Shown piece after piece: positions 1-6,571 of a DNA stretch of 21,562 bases. Source of the DNA: JAFGQJ01 sp964495755 (lineage in GTDB: Bacteria; Spirochaetota; Spirochaetia; SZUA-6; DRHE01). The first letter of the stretch is position 1. Each line of letters starts with the position of its first letter. Where the stretch lies: the NCBI GenBank assembly GCA_964495755.1, contig CAZBXU010000041.1:1-21562 (forward strand), written 5' to 3'. Below the pieces are notes generated by a model that was not told the origin of the DNA, ran no database searches, and was given only the letters and a program-made list of their open reading frames with translations. The translations under genes were made by a program, and so were the position numbers.

Positions 1-986
1 TTCAGCTGATGACGGAACAACTCAACCTGGCCTCGATGATCGAAGTTCCCCTGGTACTGGTGGACGTACAGCGGGGAGGGCCCAGCACGGGACTGCCTAC
101 AAAGACCGAGCAGTCGGATCTGAACCTGGCCATCTACGGTGTCTCCGGAGAGTCCCCCCGGATTGTTCTTGCTCCCACATCGGTGGAGGACAGCTTTTAC
201 CAGACGATCCGGGCCTTCAACCTGGCCGAACGGTACCAACTTCCCGTGATCATGCTCACCGATCAATCGATCGGTCTGCGGAAAGCTACGGTGCGTATGC
301 CCGATCTGTCCCATATCATCCAGCTGGACAGCCACGTTGCCCGCACCAAGGTCAAGATTCCCCAGCCTGAGTTTATCAATCTGATCCACAGAGCGGAACC
401 AACGGCGAAGGAATTAGAAGACTACCGCCGTTTCCGGATAACCGCGGATGGAGTCTCGCCCATAGCCCGACCGGGGACCCCGGGCGGCCAGTATCTGGCC
501 ACCGGCCTTGAACATACGGAATCCGGAAAGCCCGACTATACACCGGAGAACCACCTGCAAATGAGCAGGAAGCGTTTTCGCAAGATGGAGGTAATCGCCC
601 GTTCCTTCGACACCAATCCGATTGAGATCTGGGGACGGGCTGATGCCAAGATCGGGATTCTCGGCTGGGGTTCGACCGCCGGGGCGATTCGGGAGGCTCG
701 CTATCTGGCTGAAGAGAGGGGCATCCATGTGCGCCATATGCACCCCCACACATTATCTCCGATGCCCCATCGGCAGATATCGAACTTCCTCGTTCGCCTG
801 GAACATCTCATTATAGTAGAAGAAAACTACACGGGGCAGTTCGCTCACCATATCAAGGCACATTTCGGAGTCAAGGCGATCGAGCTTCACAAGTGCGAAG
901 GTATACCCATAACACCGGAGGAGATCCTGCGGGGGATCGAGAAAGTAGCGGGGATCATCGATGAGTACAGCATTGCCAAACTATAG
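1..986 (+). CDS. korA: 2-oxoacid:ferredoxin oxidoreductase, alpha subunit (3' part, cut by window edge)
   Basis: This is the C-terminal part of the alpha subunit of a 2-oxoglutarate/2-oxoacid:ferredoxin oxidoreductase, the enzyme that oxidatively decarboxylates a 2-oxoacid with CoA and reduces ferredoxin. The frame is open from base 3, so the first visible ATG (base 9) is unlikely to be the true start. The visible part begins near the family block VDVQRGGPSTGLPTKTEQSD, the pyrimidine-binding region of the thiamine-diphosphate site. It continues through the typical middle domain and ends with the C-terminal domain (around GILGWGSTAGAIRE and LIIVEENYTGQFAHHI). The last 26 bases overlap korB, so the two subunits are probably translationally coupled. 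Whether an N-terminal gamma domain is fused, as in many two-subunit Kor enzymes, cannot be seen. The substrate (2-oxoglutarate, pyruvate or a branched oxoacid) is not fixed by the sequence; 2-oxoglutarate is the best guess. Confidence 0.9.
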   Translation, partial: QLMTEQLNLASMIEVPLVLVDVQRGGPSTGLPTKTEQSDLNLAIYGVSGESPRIVLAPTSVEDSFYQTIRAFNLAERYQLPVIMLTDQSIGLRKATVRMPDLSHIIQLDSHVARTKVKIPQPEFINLIHRAEPTAKELEDYRRFRITADGVSPIARPGTPGGQYLATGLEHTESGKPDYTPENHLQMSRKRFRKMEVIARSFDTNPIEIWGRADAKIGILGWGSTAGAIREARYLAEERGIHVRHMHPHTLSPMPHRQISNFLVRLEHLIIVEENYTGQFAHHIKAHFGVKAIELHKCEGIPITPEEILRGIEKVAGIIDEYSIAKL

Positions 987-1821
987 AAGAAAAGAGATCC
1001 ATCCGGTGTGGTGCTCCGGCTGCGGCAACTACGGTGTGCTCCGGGGGGTTGAAAAAGCTTTCGGCAACCTGAAGGTTCCGGCGGAACAGACGGTCGTTGT
1101 TTCCGGGATCGGTTGTTCGGGGCGTTTTTCCCACTACCTCAACACCTATGCCCTGCACGGGACCCACGGACGAGCCCTGCCGATTGCTACGGGAGTGAAG
1201 ACGACCCGCCCCGATCTGACGGTGCTCGTTGTAGGAGGAGACGGAGACAGCCTGGGCATCGGCGGAGGACATCTGCCCCATGCGGCCCGTAAAAACGTGG
1301 ATCTGACCTTCCTGATCCTGGACAACAATACCTACGGTTTGACCAAGGGCCAATCTTCCCCAACCACGCCGTGGGGCTGCGTTACCAAGACCTCTCCGTA
1401 CGGCTCGCCCGAGGATTCCCTGGATGTGCTTCCCATTCTTCTCGCCTACGATGTCTCCTTTGTAGCCCGTACGACCAGTTTGCGGATCGCGGAAATCTCG
1501 GCGGTGATTTCCAAAGCCATGCAGCACCCCGGTTTTTCCGTCGTTCACATCCTCTCCCCCTGTGTAATCTTTCCGGTGCTTGAGCAGAAGGCGCTGAGGG
1601 AGCGGATCGAGCCCCTGCCGGAGAGCCACCCTCCCACCGACAAGGCGGCGGCCCTGGAGCTGGCTTACTCTACCGATCCCATCTACACGGGGGTGTTCTA
1701 CAGCATCCAAAAACCTGTCTTGGATGCCCGGCTGCGGCATCTGCGCGAGAGCGCTCTCAAGCGCTACAGCGCCAAGGGTAAGGCACCCAGCATCCTCTCG
1801 CTTATGGAGCGCTTTCTCTGA
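961..1821 (+). CDS. korB: 2-oxoacid:ferredoxin oxidoreductase, beta subunit
   Basis: Complete 286-residue beta subunit, a normal length for the family. It binds thiamine diphosphate and a 4Fe-4S cluster and works with the overlapping alpha subunit. Visible motifs are the CSGCG cluster ligands (Cys18, Cys21), a further cysteine in GIGCSGR (Cys52), the thiamine-diphosphate/magnesium motif GGDGD (residues 92-96) followed by LDNNTYGLTKGQ (about 120-131), and the SPCVIF cysteine (Cys201). These are all family landmarks. The ATG at 961 lies inside the last codons of korA, and the product matches the family from its first residues, which supports this start. No terminator follows directly. The next gene has its own promoter-like sequence, so korAB is probably the end of a ferredoxin-dependent carbon-metabolism operon that begins outside the window. 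Confidence 0.93.
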   Translation: MSTALPNYRRKEIHPVWCSGCGNYGVLRGVEKAFGNLKVPAEQTVVVSGIGCSGRFSHYLNTYALHGTHGRALPIATGVKTTRPDLTVLVVGGDGDSLGIGGGHLPHAARKNVDLTFLILDNNTYGLTKGQSSPTTPWGCVTKTSPYGSPEDSLDVLPILLAYDVSFVARTTSLRIAEISAVISKAMQHPGFSVVHILSPCVIFPVLEQKALRERIEPLPESHPPTDKAAALELAYSTDPIYTGVFYSIQKPVLDARLRHLRESALKRYSAKGKAPSILSLMERFL

Positions 1822-1854
1822 TACCGGGGATTCCAGCCATGCTGCTCCTTAGCC

Positions 1855-1881
1855 TTGACAGGCGCCGGGCCTATTAATAAT
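1855..1881 (+). promoter_or_regulatory. Candidate sigma70-type promoter for the first micro-protein/APC-USP pair
   Basis: A perfect TTGACA lies at 1855-1860. It is followed by AATAAT at 1876-1881 (spacing 15), with TAATGT at 1878-1883 as the alternative at spacing 17. The spacer is very GC-rich and the -10 region AT-rich. Transcription would start around 1888, about 25 bases before the GTG of the micro-protein, leaving room for its GGAGGG ribosome site. This is a pattern match only. Confidence 0.45.
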
Positions 1882-1913
1882 GTTCAATTGATTTCAGGCG
1901 GGAGGGTAAGGGA

Positions 1914-2063
1914 GTGTTGGATATCATCATTGGAGCCGTGGTCATCGTGTTCTGCCTGGGTGCTTCTTCGGCCTTTGTGTTCTACAGCCGCAGGCAGATC
2001 GAAAAGATCTCCCGCATGAAACGCACCACCTACCGCGACATCATGAAGAACAGGCATGGATAA
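1914..2063 (+). CDS. Single-span membrane micro-protein coupled to APC-USP transporter (copy 1)
   Basis: A 49-residue frame starting at GTG 1914, with GGAGGG (1901-1906) seven bases upstream. Its stop TAA lies inside the start of the transporter gene (overlap of eight bases), a strong sign of translational coupling. The product has one hydrophobic segment (about residues 3-24, IIIGAVVIVFCLGASSAFVF) followed by a basic tail, IEKISRMKRTTYRDIMK. The same arrangement, with a matching tail (IEKI, an R, a T, then YR-acidic-I-x-K at the same spacing), occurs in front of the second transporter at 6401-6571. About 10 of 17 tail residues are identical without gaps. I infer a small accessory subunit of the transporter with a cytoplasmic tail. 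I know of no named family for it. Confidence 0.72.
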   Translation: MLDIIIGAVVIVFCLGASSAFVFYSRRQIEKISRMKRTTYRDIMKNRHG

Positions 2064-4320
2064 ACCTACAGTCACAACCGAGCTGTCCCGGGACTTGAAT
2101 CTCTTTCACCTGACAATGATGGGTCTGGGCATGATGATCGGCGCCGGCGTGTTTTTGGGCATAGGAAATGCCATCCGCATCGCCGGTCCCGGAGGGCTGC
2201 TTCTCACCTTCGCCCTCAACACGCTTTTAGCCCTCTTCACCGCTATGTCTTATGCCGAGCTCAGCTCTGCCATTCCCAGGGCGGGCGGCGCCTACAACTT
2301 CGCCCGCATCGGCTTCGGCGGGGGTACGAGCTTCCTGGCCGGTTGGATGGAGTGGTTTGCCTCGAGCGTGGCAGGAAGCATGTACGCCATTACCTTTGCC
2401 ATCTACACGGTTCGCTACCTGGAACAACTCAGGTTTTTGTCCTGGCTGGCCGTGCCCACGCTTCTGGTAAAGCCGGTGGCCGTACTTATTGCCCTGTTTT
2501 TCCTGTATATCAACTATCGCGGCGCATCAGAGACGGGAAAGATCGGCGCAATCATGACGGCAGGACAGACCCTGTTTCTGATTGCGATCGGCGTGGTCGG
2601 TGTGGTGGTAGCGATTCGGGACCCCTCTCGTCTGCAGAACTTTCAATCCTTTCTTCCCTTCGGCTGGTCGCCTTTGTTTATCACCATGGGATTTACCTAC
2701 GTAGCCTTCGAAGGGTTCGAGGTGATCGCTCAAGCGGGGGATGAGGCCATCGAGCCGAAGAAGAACCTGCCCAAGGCCATGCTGTACTCTGTTTACGTCG
2801 TGGGGATTACCTACGTTGTGGTTGCCTTCGCCACGGTGATCTCGGTAAAGGCGGGCTCTCCGGATGTAACCGGTGAACCCTGGCAGTGGATCGGGAGTTT
2901 CCGGGAGCGGGGTTTTGGAGAGGCGGTAGCCAGACTGATCCCCTTCGGTAACTTCCTGCTTACCCTGGCGGTCATCTTCGCCTCGACCTCGGCGCTCAAC
3001 GCCACGATCTATTCCGCCACCCGGGCCTCTTACGCCCTCGGCAGGGACCGGATGCTTCCGAAGCCGTTCGCCAGAATCTCCAAACGTAGAAAGACCCCTT
3101 GGTTTGCTCTCCTGGCCACGGGATTCATTGTACTAGTGGTGGCTACGGTCCTGCCGACGATGGATGTGGCTTCGAGCGCGAGTATGATGTTCCTCTTCCT
3201 CTTCTTCCTGGTGAACCTCTGCGTCATCAAGATCCGTCTCAACATGAGTGACGAGCTGCAGTACGGATATCTGACGCCCCTGTTTCCCATCGTGCCCATG
3301 TTGGCCATCTCCGTGCAGGTGGTGCTGGCTGCGGAGCTCAGACACATGAGCCTGATCGCCCTGATCGTTGCTCCCGCCTGGAGCCTCGCCGGCTTGTTTA
3401 TCTACAAATTCTATTCCAGCAGCCGGGCGCTGCCCGCAGAAAGCGAGATCCGCGTCCTCGAAGAGGTAGAGGTTCCCGAGGGAGACGAGTACAGGATCAT
3501 GGTGCCGGTGGCCAATCCGGAGACTGCTTTGTCCCTGGCCTGGAACACCAACAAGATAGGCAGATCCCGGCCTTCGCAGATCAAACTGCTGCACATGGTG
3601 CCTGTTCCGGACCAGGTGGCTTTGAGCGATGCGGAGAAGTATATGACCGAGGGACGGGAGGGCATCGTAGAGGCCATGCTGTACCTGGTTCAGCGTTTCC
3701 CCGTGACCACGACCTTTCGCTACTGCCGCAATATCGCACGGGGCATCACCAGCGCCGTGCGGGAGAAGAAGATCGGCCTGTTGATCATGGGCTGGCACGG
3801 GGAGGGCTGGGACAGGCGCTTTCGGATCGGAAGTACCCTTGACCCGGTGATTTCCCGCTCCCCCTGCGATATCGTGATCTTGAAGGATTGCGGCAGTAAA
3901 ACTTTCAGGAACATCCTGGTTCCTCTGTTCGGCGAAGCCAACGATGCCTTTGCCCTGGACACGGCGGAGCGGATGGCCCAGGAGAAAGACGGGGTAATCA
4001 CGGCCATGCCTGTACGGGGGGCGGCAAACAAGCAGAGAGGTATCTGGTCGGAGGAGCGGTACCTGGGCAGACTGCTGCGTCGGGTCGAGCACCAACCTGT
4101 CAAGGTCCAGTTGAAGGGTACGCCGCCGATGGATCCTGTCAAGGCGGTGCTGCAGGAGGCGGAGAAGCACGATCTGGTCGTACTGGGCCTGGCAGGCTCA
4201 TTCCTCCGTCAGGTAGGAGTTCCCACCGTAGCCGAACAGATCGCCAGGCAGTGCGTTACACCCCTGGTGCTGGCCAAGGCTTCCAAAGGCTTGAGTGCTT
4301 TCACCAAGAAGTGGATCTGA
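2056..4320 (+). CDS. APC-superfamily transporter with two C-terminal USP domains (copy 1)
   Basis: A 754-residue inner-membrane permease. Residues about 1-455 are an amino acid-polyamine-organocation (APC, LeuT-fold) transporter with about 12 membrane spans. It opens with LNLFHLTMMGLGMMIGAGVF, containing the broken-helix Gly-Ala-Gly of TM1, and continues with YAELSSAIPRAGGAYNFAR. Residues about 475-615 and 615-750 are two UspA-like domains. The first keeps the ATP-loop pattern G-x2-G-x9-G-S exactly (MGWHG to IGST), then LDPVISRSPCDIVIL. In the second the loop ends in T instead of G (LGLAG ... GVPT). APC-USP fusions are usually annotated as amino-acid permeases, but the substrate cannot be read here; the USP pair probably senses nucleotides and gates transport. 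The gene is coupled to the upstream micro-protein. The copy at 6568-8829 is a close paralogue with the same domain order. Confidence 0.88.
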   Translation: MDKPTVTTELSRDLNLFHLTMMGLGMMIGAGVFLGIGNAIRIAGPGGLLLTFALNTLLALFTAMSYAELSSAIPRAGGAYNFARIGFGGGTSFLAGWMEWFASSVAGSMYAITFAIYTVRYLEQLRFLSWLAVPTLLVKPVAVLIALFFLYINYRGASETGKIGAIMTAGQTLFLIAIGVVGVVVAIRDPSRLQNFQSFLPFGWSPLFITMGFTYVAFEGFEVIAQAGDEAIEPKKNLPKAMLYSVYVVGITYVVVAFATVISVKAGSPDVTGEPWQWIGSFRERGFGEAVARLIPFGNFLLTLAVIFASTSALNATIYSATRASYALGRDRMLPKPFARISKRRKTPWFALLATGFIVLVVATVLPTMDVASSASMMFLFLFFLVNLCVIKIRLNMSDELQYGYLTPLFPIVPMLAISVQVVLAAELRHMSLIALIVAPAWSLAGLFIYKFYSSSRALPAESEIRVLEEVEVPEGDEYRIMVPVANPETALSLAWNTNKIGRSRPSQIKLLHMVPVPDQVALSDAEKYMTEGREGIVEAMLYLVQRFPVTTTFRYCRNIARGITSAVREKKIGLLIMGWHGEGWDRRFRIGSTLDPVISRSPCDIVILKDCGSKTFRNILVPLFGEANDAFALDTAERMAQEKDGVITAMPVRGAANKQRGIWSEERYLGRLLRRVEHQPVKVQLKGTPPMDPVKAVLQEAEKHDLVVLGLAGSFLRQVGVPTVAEQIARQCVTPLVLAKASKGLSAFTKKWI

Positions 4321-4334
4321 ACTATTATTTTCGA

Positions 4335-4369
4335 TTGACAAAAATTGACTGGTCATTTAAACTGGTCAT
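4335..4369 (+). promoter_or_regulatory. Promoter and direct-repeat operator of the toxin-antitoxin pair
   Basis: TTGACA (4335-4340), a 17-base spacer and TAAACT (4358-4363) form a good sigma70-type promoter. The nine-base direct repeat ACTGGTCAT occurs at 4348-4356 and 4361-4369, straddling the -10 element, as expected for an operator bound by the antitoxin. The antitoxin ATG (4370) follows at once, about where transcription should begin, and no ribosome site precedes it. A leaderless message is therefore likely. Confidence 0.55.
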
Positions 4370-4609
4370 ATGAGGACAATCAACGCTTCTGAGTTCAAGG
4401 CGAAATGCCTGGCCATTCTTGACGAAGTGAAGCGGACAGGGGAGATAGTTACAATCTTGAAACGGGGCAAACCCGTTGCCCAGCTTGTACCGCCTGTCCC
4501 GCGAAAGGAGACCTATCCTCAAGAAACCCTGATCGGTACTGTTCAGATCCGCGGTGATATCCTACAACCGGTTCTCAACCCGGAAGTGTGGGAAGCAGAA
4601 GGGCAATGA
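4370..4609 (+). CDS. Phd/YefM-family antitoxin
   Basis: A 79-residue antitoxin of the Phd/YefM fold. The N-terminal half (MRTINASEFKAKCLAILDEV, then GEIVTILKRGKPVAQLVP) is the typical DNA-binding and dimerisation domain. The C-terminal tail (about 55-79) should wrap around and neutralise the toxin. It is the first gene of a two-gene operon. Its stop overlaps the toxin start as ATGA (4606-4609), so the two are made together. The promoter carries a nine-base direct repeat suitable for autoregulation by antitoxin or complex. There is no Shine-Dalgarno sequence before the ATG, and the predicted transcription start falls on or next to it. Length and pairing are normal for type II modules of Phd antitoxin with PIN toxin. 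Confidence 0.88.
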   Translation: MRTINASEFKAKCLAILDEVKRTGEIVTILKRGKPVAQLVPPVPRKETYPQETLIGTVQIRGDILQPVLNPEVWEAEGQ

Positions 4610-5010
4610 AATTGACTTTACTTCTAGACACCCATATCCTGCTGTACTGGTTCAGTGGAAGTTCGGATCTGGCGGTTTCGGAGCAACGAACAATCGAAGA
4701 GGCATCGGCGGAGAATCCTCTTTTGCTTTCGGATATCAGCCTGTGGGAGATAGCTACCCTGTACAATCTCGGCAGGATTTCTCTGGATCTTCCCCTGCGG
4801 GAATGGCTGGAAAGGGCAGCGGCGCCTCCGCTTGTCCGTGGGGTAGGGATTTCAGCCGCGATCGCTGCTGCAGTCGCCGTACTGCCGGAAACCTTTCATC
4901 GCGATCCGGCGGACCGTATCATCGTTGCCTCGGCTCAGGTAACAGGGGCAACCTTGATGACACGGGACAGACGAATCATAGAATCGGGGATCGTGGCTAC
5001 GTTTGAATAG
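4606..5010 (+). CDS. PIN-domain (VapC-like) ribonuclease toxin
   Basis: A 134-residue PIN-domain protein, the toxin of the pair with the preceding Phd-type antitoxin. PIN toxins are magnesium-dependent RNases that cut tRNA, rRNA or mRNA. The acidic residues of the active site are all visible: Asp8 in LLLDTHILLYW, Glu48 in SLWEIA, Asp100/Asp103 in RDPADR and Asp121 in TRDRR, so the enzyme looks functional. I chose ATG 4606 because it overlaps the antitoxin stop as ATGA, has AAGGG just upstream, and lets the protein begin directly with the first beta strand. An ATG at 4588 would add six residues with no family match. The RNA target cannot be predicted. Confidence 0.9.
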   Translation: MKLTLLLDTHILLYWFSGSSDLAVSEQRTIEEASAENPLLLSDISLWEIATLYNLGRISLDLPLREWLERAAAPPLVRGVGISAAIAAAVAVLPETFHRDPADRIIVASAQVTGATLMTRDRRIIESGIVATFE

Positions 5011-5025
5011 CCCGCTGCAGAGTAA

Positions 5026-5211
5026 TTACAACTTTTCAGGTATGCAGAGGTTCTCTTGGCTCTTGGCGACTCGGCCGCAAACTTTGCAGTAGAATTTACC
5101 CCGCTTCACCAGGTCCTTATACACCTCAGGAAACTCCTGGATATAGCCGATATTCTCTAGATAGCAGAGGTGATTCTCATGGTTGGGATGAGGCATCTTG
5201 TATTGTTTCAT
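5026..5211 (-). CDS. Small cysteine-rich (zinc-ribbon-like) protein, hypothetical
   Basis: A 61-residue protein on the minus strand starting at 5211. It contains CKVCG (Cys42, Cys45) and Cys56 near the C-terminus in the ending QENLCIPEKL, plus Cys16 and several histidines near the N-terminus. This is a plausible metal site, half of it a rubredoxin/zinc-ribbon-type knuckle. I have the impression that short proteins with a similar C-terminal CxxCGR...LC.P ending occur in other anaerobic bacteria, but I cannot name a family. AGGAG lies upstream; it is better spaced for a GTG at 5217 than for the ATG at 5211, so two extra residues are possible. The open frame runs further upstream to 5319 without family-like sequence. 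The gene stands alone, converging on the toxin gene. Function unknown. Confidence 0.6.
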   Translation of the reverse strand: MKQYKMPHPNHENHLCYLENIGYIQEFPEVYKDLVKRGKFYCKVCGRVAKSQENLCIPEKL

Positions 5212-5309
5212 CTTCACTCTTTCTCCTGCCCAACCGTAGCAGATAATCCGGGGAAAGTTCAATGGGGTTAAGGCGACCAGCAGGGAGGACAAGCACTGTG
5301 TTCGTATAG

Positions 5310-5338
5310 TTGACGACAACGAAGAAATTGTGTAGTAT
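5310..5338 (+). promoter_or_regulatory. Candidate promoter for the RNA-binding protein gene
   Basis: TTGACG (5310-5315), a 17-base spacer and TAGTAT (5333-5338) make a reasonable sigma70-type promoter. If used, it would give the RRM gene an untranslated leader of about 190 bases, comparable with cold-shock mRNAs. Confidence 0.4.
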
Positions 5339-5483
5339 TATTTGGTGATCTTCAGAAAGGGCTTGCTGAAGTCAAAATAAAGAAAAAAAACAAGCCCGAT
5401 GGTGTTGACCTTGCATATTACACCGTAAGAAACAACCGACCAGACAGTGGTATCAAGTGTGAATCCTACCTTGTTTTGCTTCT

Positions 5484-5532
5484 CTCACGGTGAGTATCAA
5501 AGGGCGATGACAGGAACACTCACTAGGAGGAG
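5484..5532 (+). promoter_or_regulatory. Alternative hairpins next to the RRM ribosome site
   Basis: CTCAC (5484-5488) can pair with GTGAG (5490-5494), though only with a minimal loop. GTGAGT (5490-5495) can instead pair with ACTCAC (5518-5523), whose last base lies two bases before the AGGAGGAG ribosome site (5525-5532). The two stems exclude each other. This could tune access to the ribosome site; it is a short pattern and may be chance. Confidence 0.25.
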
Positions 5533-5535
5533 AAG

Positions 5536-5844
5536 ATGAACAAAAAACTCTATGTCGGCGGCCTACCGTACTCGATAACGGATGAGCAGCTCCAAGAACT
5601 TTTCGCGCCTCACGGTACTGTTGAATCCGCCAAAGTTATCACGGACAGGTACACCGATCGCTCGCGGGGCTTCGGCTTCGTCGAGATGAGCACCCCGGAA
5701 GAGTGCCAGACAGCCATTGATTCTCTCAATGGAACGGAACTCGAAGGGCGCAGCTTGACCGTGAACATGAGCAGGCCACGAGAAGACCGCCCTCGCGGCG
5801 GTGGCGGCGGTGGCGACCGCGGCGGTTCTCGCAACCGCTGGTAG
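5536..5844 (+). CDS. RRM-type RNA-binding protein with Gly/Arg-rich tail
   Basis: A 102-residue protein with a single RNA-recognition motif: RNP2 at residues 5-10 (LYVGGL) and RNP1 at about 44-51 (RGFGFVEM), both with the aromatic RNA-stacking residues. Residues about 82-102 form a Gly/Arg/Asp tail (RPRGGGGGGDRGGSRNRW). This is the usual design of bacterial Rbp proteins, which often accumulate at low temperature and bind single-stranded RNA. The start is fixed by AGGAGGAG three bases before the ATG and by the immediate RRM match. The gene is monocistronic, with its own promoter candidate, a leader of about 190 bases and a strong terminator at 5923-5955. A cold-shock or RNA-chaperone role is inference from the family. 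Confidence 0.92.
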   Translation: MNKKLYVGGLPYSITDEQLQELFAPHGTVESAKVITDRYTDRSRGFGFVEMSTPEECQTAIDSLNGTELEGRSLTVNMSRPREDRPRGGGGGGDRGGSRNRW

Positions 5845-5922
5845 TCTCGAGCTACAAGCTTACCTAGGATTGGGGTGTCTGGTCGGTGCACCTCGATCTT
5901 CCTACAATTCGATTGTGCGCAT

Positions 5923-5955
5923 AAAAAGGCTGTCCTCTTGCGGGACAGCCTTTTT
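5923..5955 (+). terminator. Rho-independent terminator after the RRM gene (bidirectional form)
   Basis: GGCTGTCC (5928-5935) pairs with GGACAGCC (5943-5950) over a seven-base loop. Five A lie before the stem and five T after it, so it can act in both directions. It closes the RRM transcript and insulates the permease remnant downstream. Confidence 0.9.
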
Positions 5956-5996
5956 ATGTCTCTGCGTTGCCATCAATTTTGTTCGGTGACAAATAA

Positions 5997-6284
5997 CAAG
6001 GATTCTACTCTCGTGGAGTAGCCGCTGACATAGCCACTGCCGTCACCGTCCTCGGATGCAGCCTGCTTAAGTTGCCTGTTTCCACCACCCATACCATCGT
6101 GGGTGCCATCCTCGGCGTTGGTATGGCCCGCGGTTTGGGCTCCATAAACCGCAGAGTCACCCGGGATATCTTCGGATCCTGGCTGATTACAGTCCCGGTT
6201 TCCGGGCTTTTAACTGCGGGGCTTTTCCTGCTTGCCCGATTTTTTCATCTGGACACTCTGGTCAGGCAGGCGATCTCCAAATGA
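5997..6284 (+). pseudogene. PiT-family phosphate permease, C-terminal remnant
   Basis: The frame open from about 5997 to the TGA at 6284 encodes only the last ~95 residues of a PiT (inorganic phosphate/sulfate) permease. It carries the family's C-terminal signature: GCSLLKLPVSTTHTIVGAIL, then GVGMARGLGSINRRV, a final membrane span (TVPVSGLLTAGLFLLARFF) and the stop. Family members have about 330-420 residues with two such repeats, so some three quarters of the gene is missing. There is no start codon or ribosome site at the break and a terminator sits just upstream. It is a decayed fragment left by a deletion or rearrangement between the RRM gene and the second transporter cassette. A translated product from the TTG at 6072 is unlikely to work. 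Confidence 0.78.
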
Positions 6285-6400
6285 TGAAGTGTCTCTTCTA
6301 TCTGGTGAAATTTGCCTATTTCCGTGAAAAACTTTTACTTTCATCGTTACTTGTTTGCCACAGAGTTGCAGCCGTGTAACCATACTGAACAAGATGCCAC

Positions 6401-6571
6401 ATGGAACTCATCACAATTATAGGTTTTGGGATCGCTACAATAGCGACTTTGACATTGATAGCACTCGTTGTCTGGAACTTGAAAATCATTGAGAAGATTC
6501 ATCGACGCCGGACAACTTCATACAGAGAAATCGTGAAATTTACCAGGATAATAAAACACCGAAAGAGATGA
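6401..6571 (+). CDS. Single-span membrane micro-protein coupled to APC-USP transporter (copy 2)
   Basis: A 56-residue frame, ATG 6401, whose TGA overlaps the transporter ATG as ATGA. One hydrophobic segment (about residues 2-25) is followed by a strongly basic tail, IEKIHRRRTTSYREIVK, and a further RIIKHRKR. The tail matches the micro-protein in front of the first transporter (1914-2063) at about 10 of 17 positions without gaps, while the membrane part is conserved only in hydrophobicity. The ribosome site is weak (AAGATG shortly upstream). Repetition of size, topology, tail motif and overlap in front of both paralogous transporters makes a real gene likely. Proposed role: small transporter subunit or assembly factor with the tail in the cytoplasm near the USP domains. 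Confidence 0.7.
   Translation: MELITIIGFGIATIATLTLIALVVWNLKIIEKIHRRRTTSYREIVKFTRIIKHRKR

Noticed and set aside
955..1740. Long open frame on the minus strand opposite korB (261 codons)
   Set aside because: It mirrors the codon structure of korB, has no family resemblance and no ribosome site; GC-rich shadow frame.
3133..4170. 345-codon open frame opposite the first transporter's USP part
   Set aside because: Low-complexity His/Arg/Gln-rich translation, no motif; shadow of the real gene.
5314..5490. Open plus-strand frame in the RRM leader (contains GVDLAYYTVRNNR), considered as a leader peptide or transposase scrap
   Set aside because: No start codon with a ribosome site and no family match; kept only as part of the leader.
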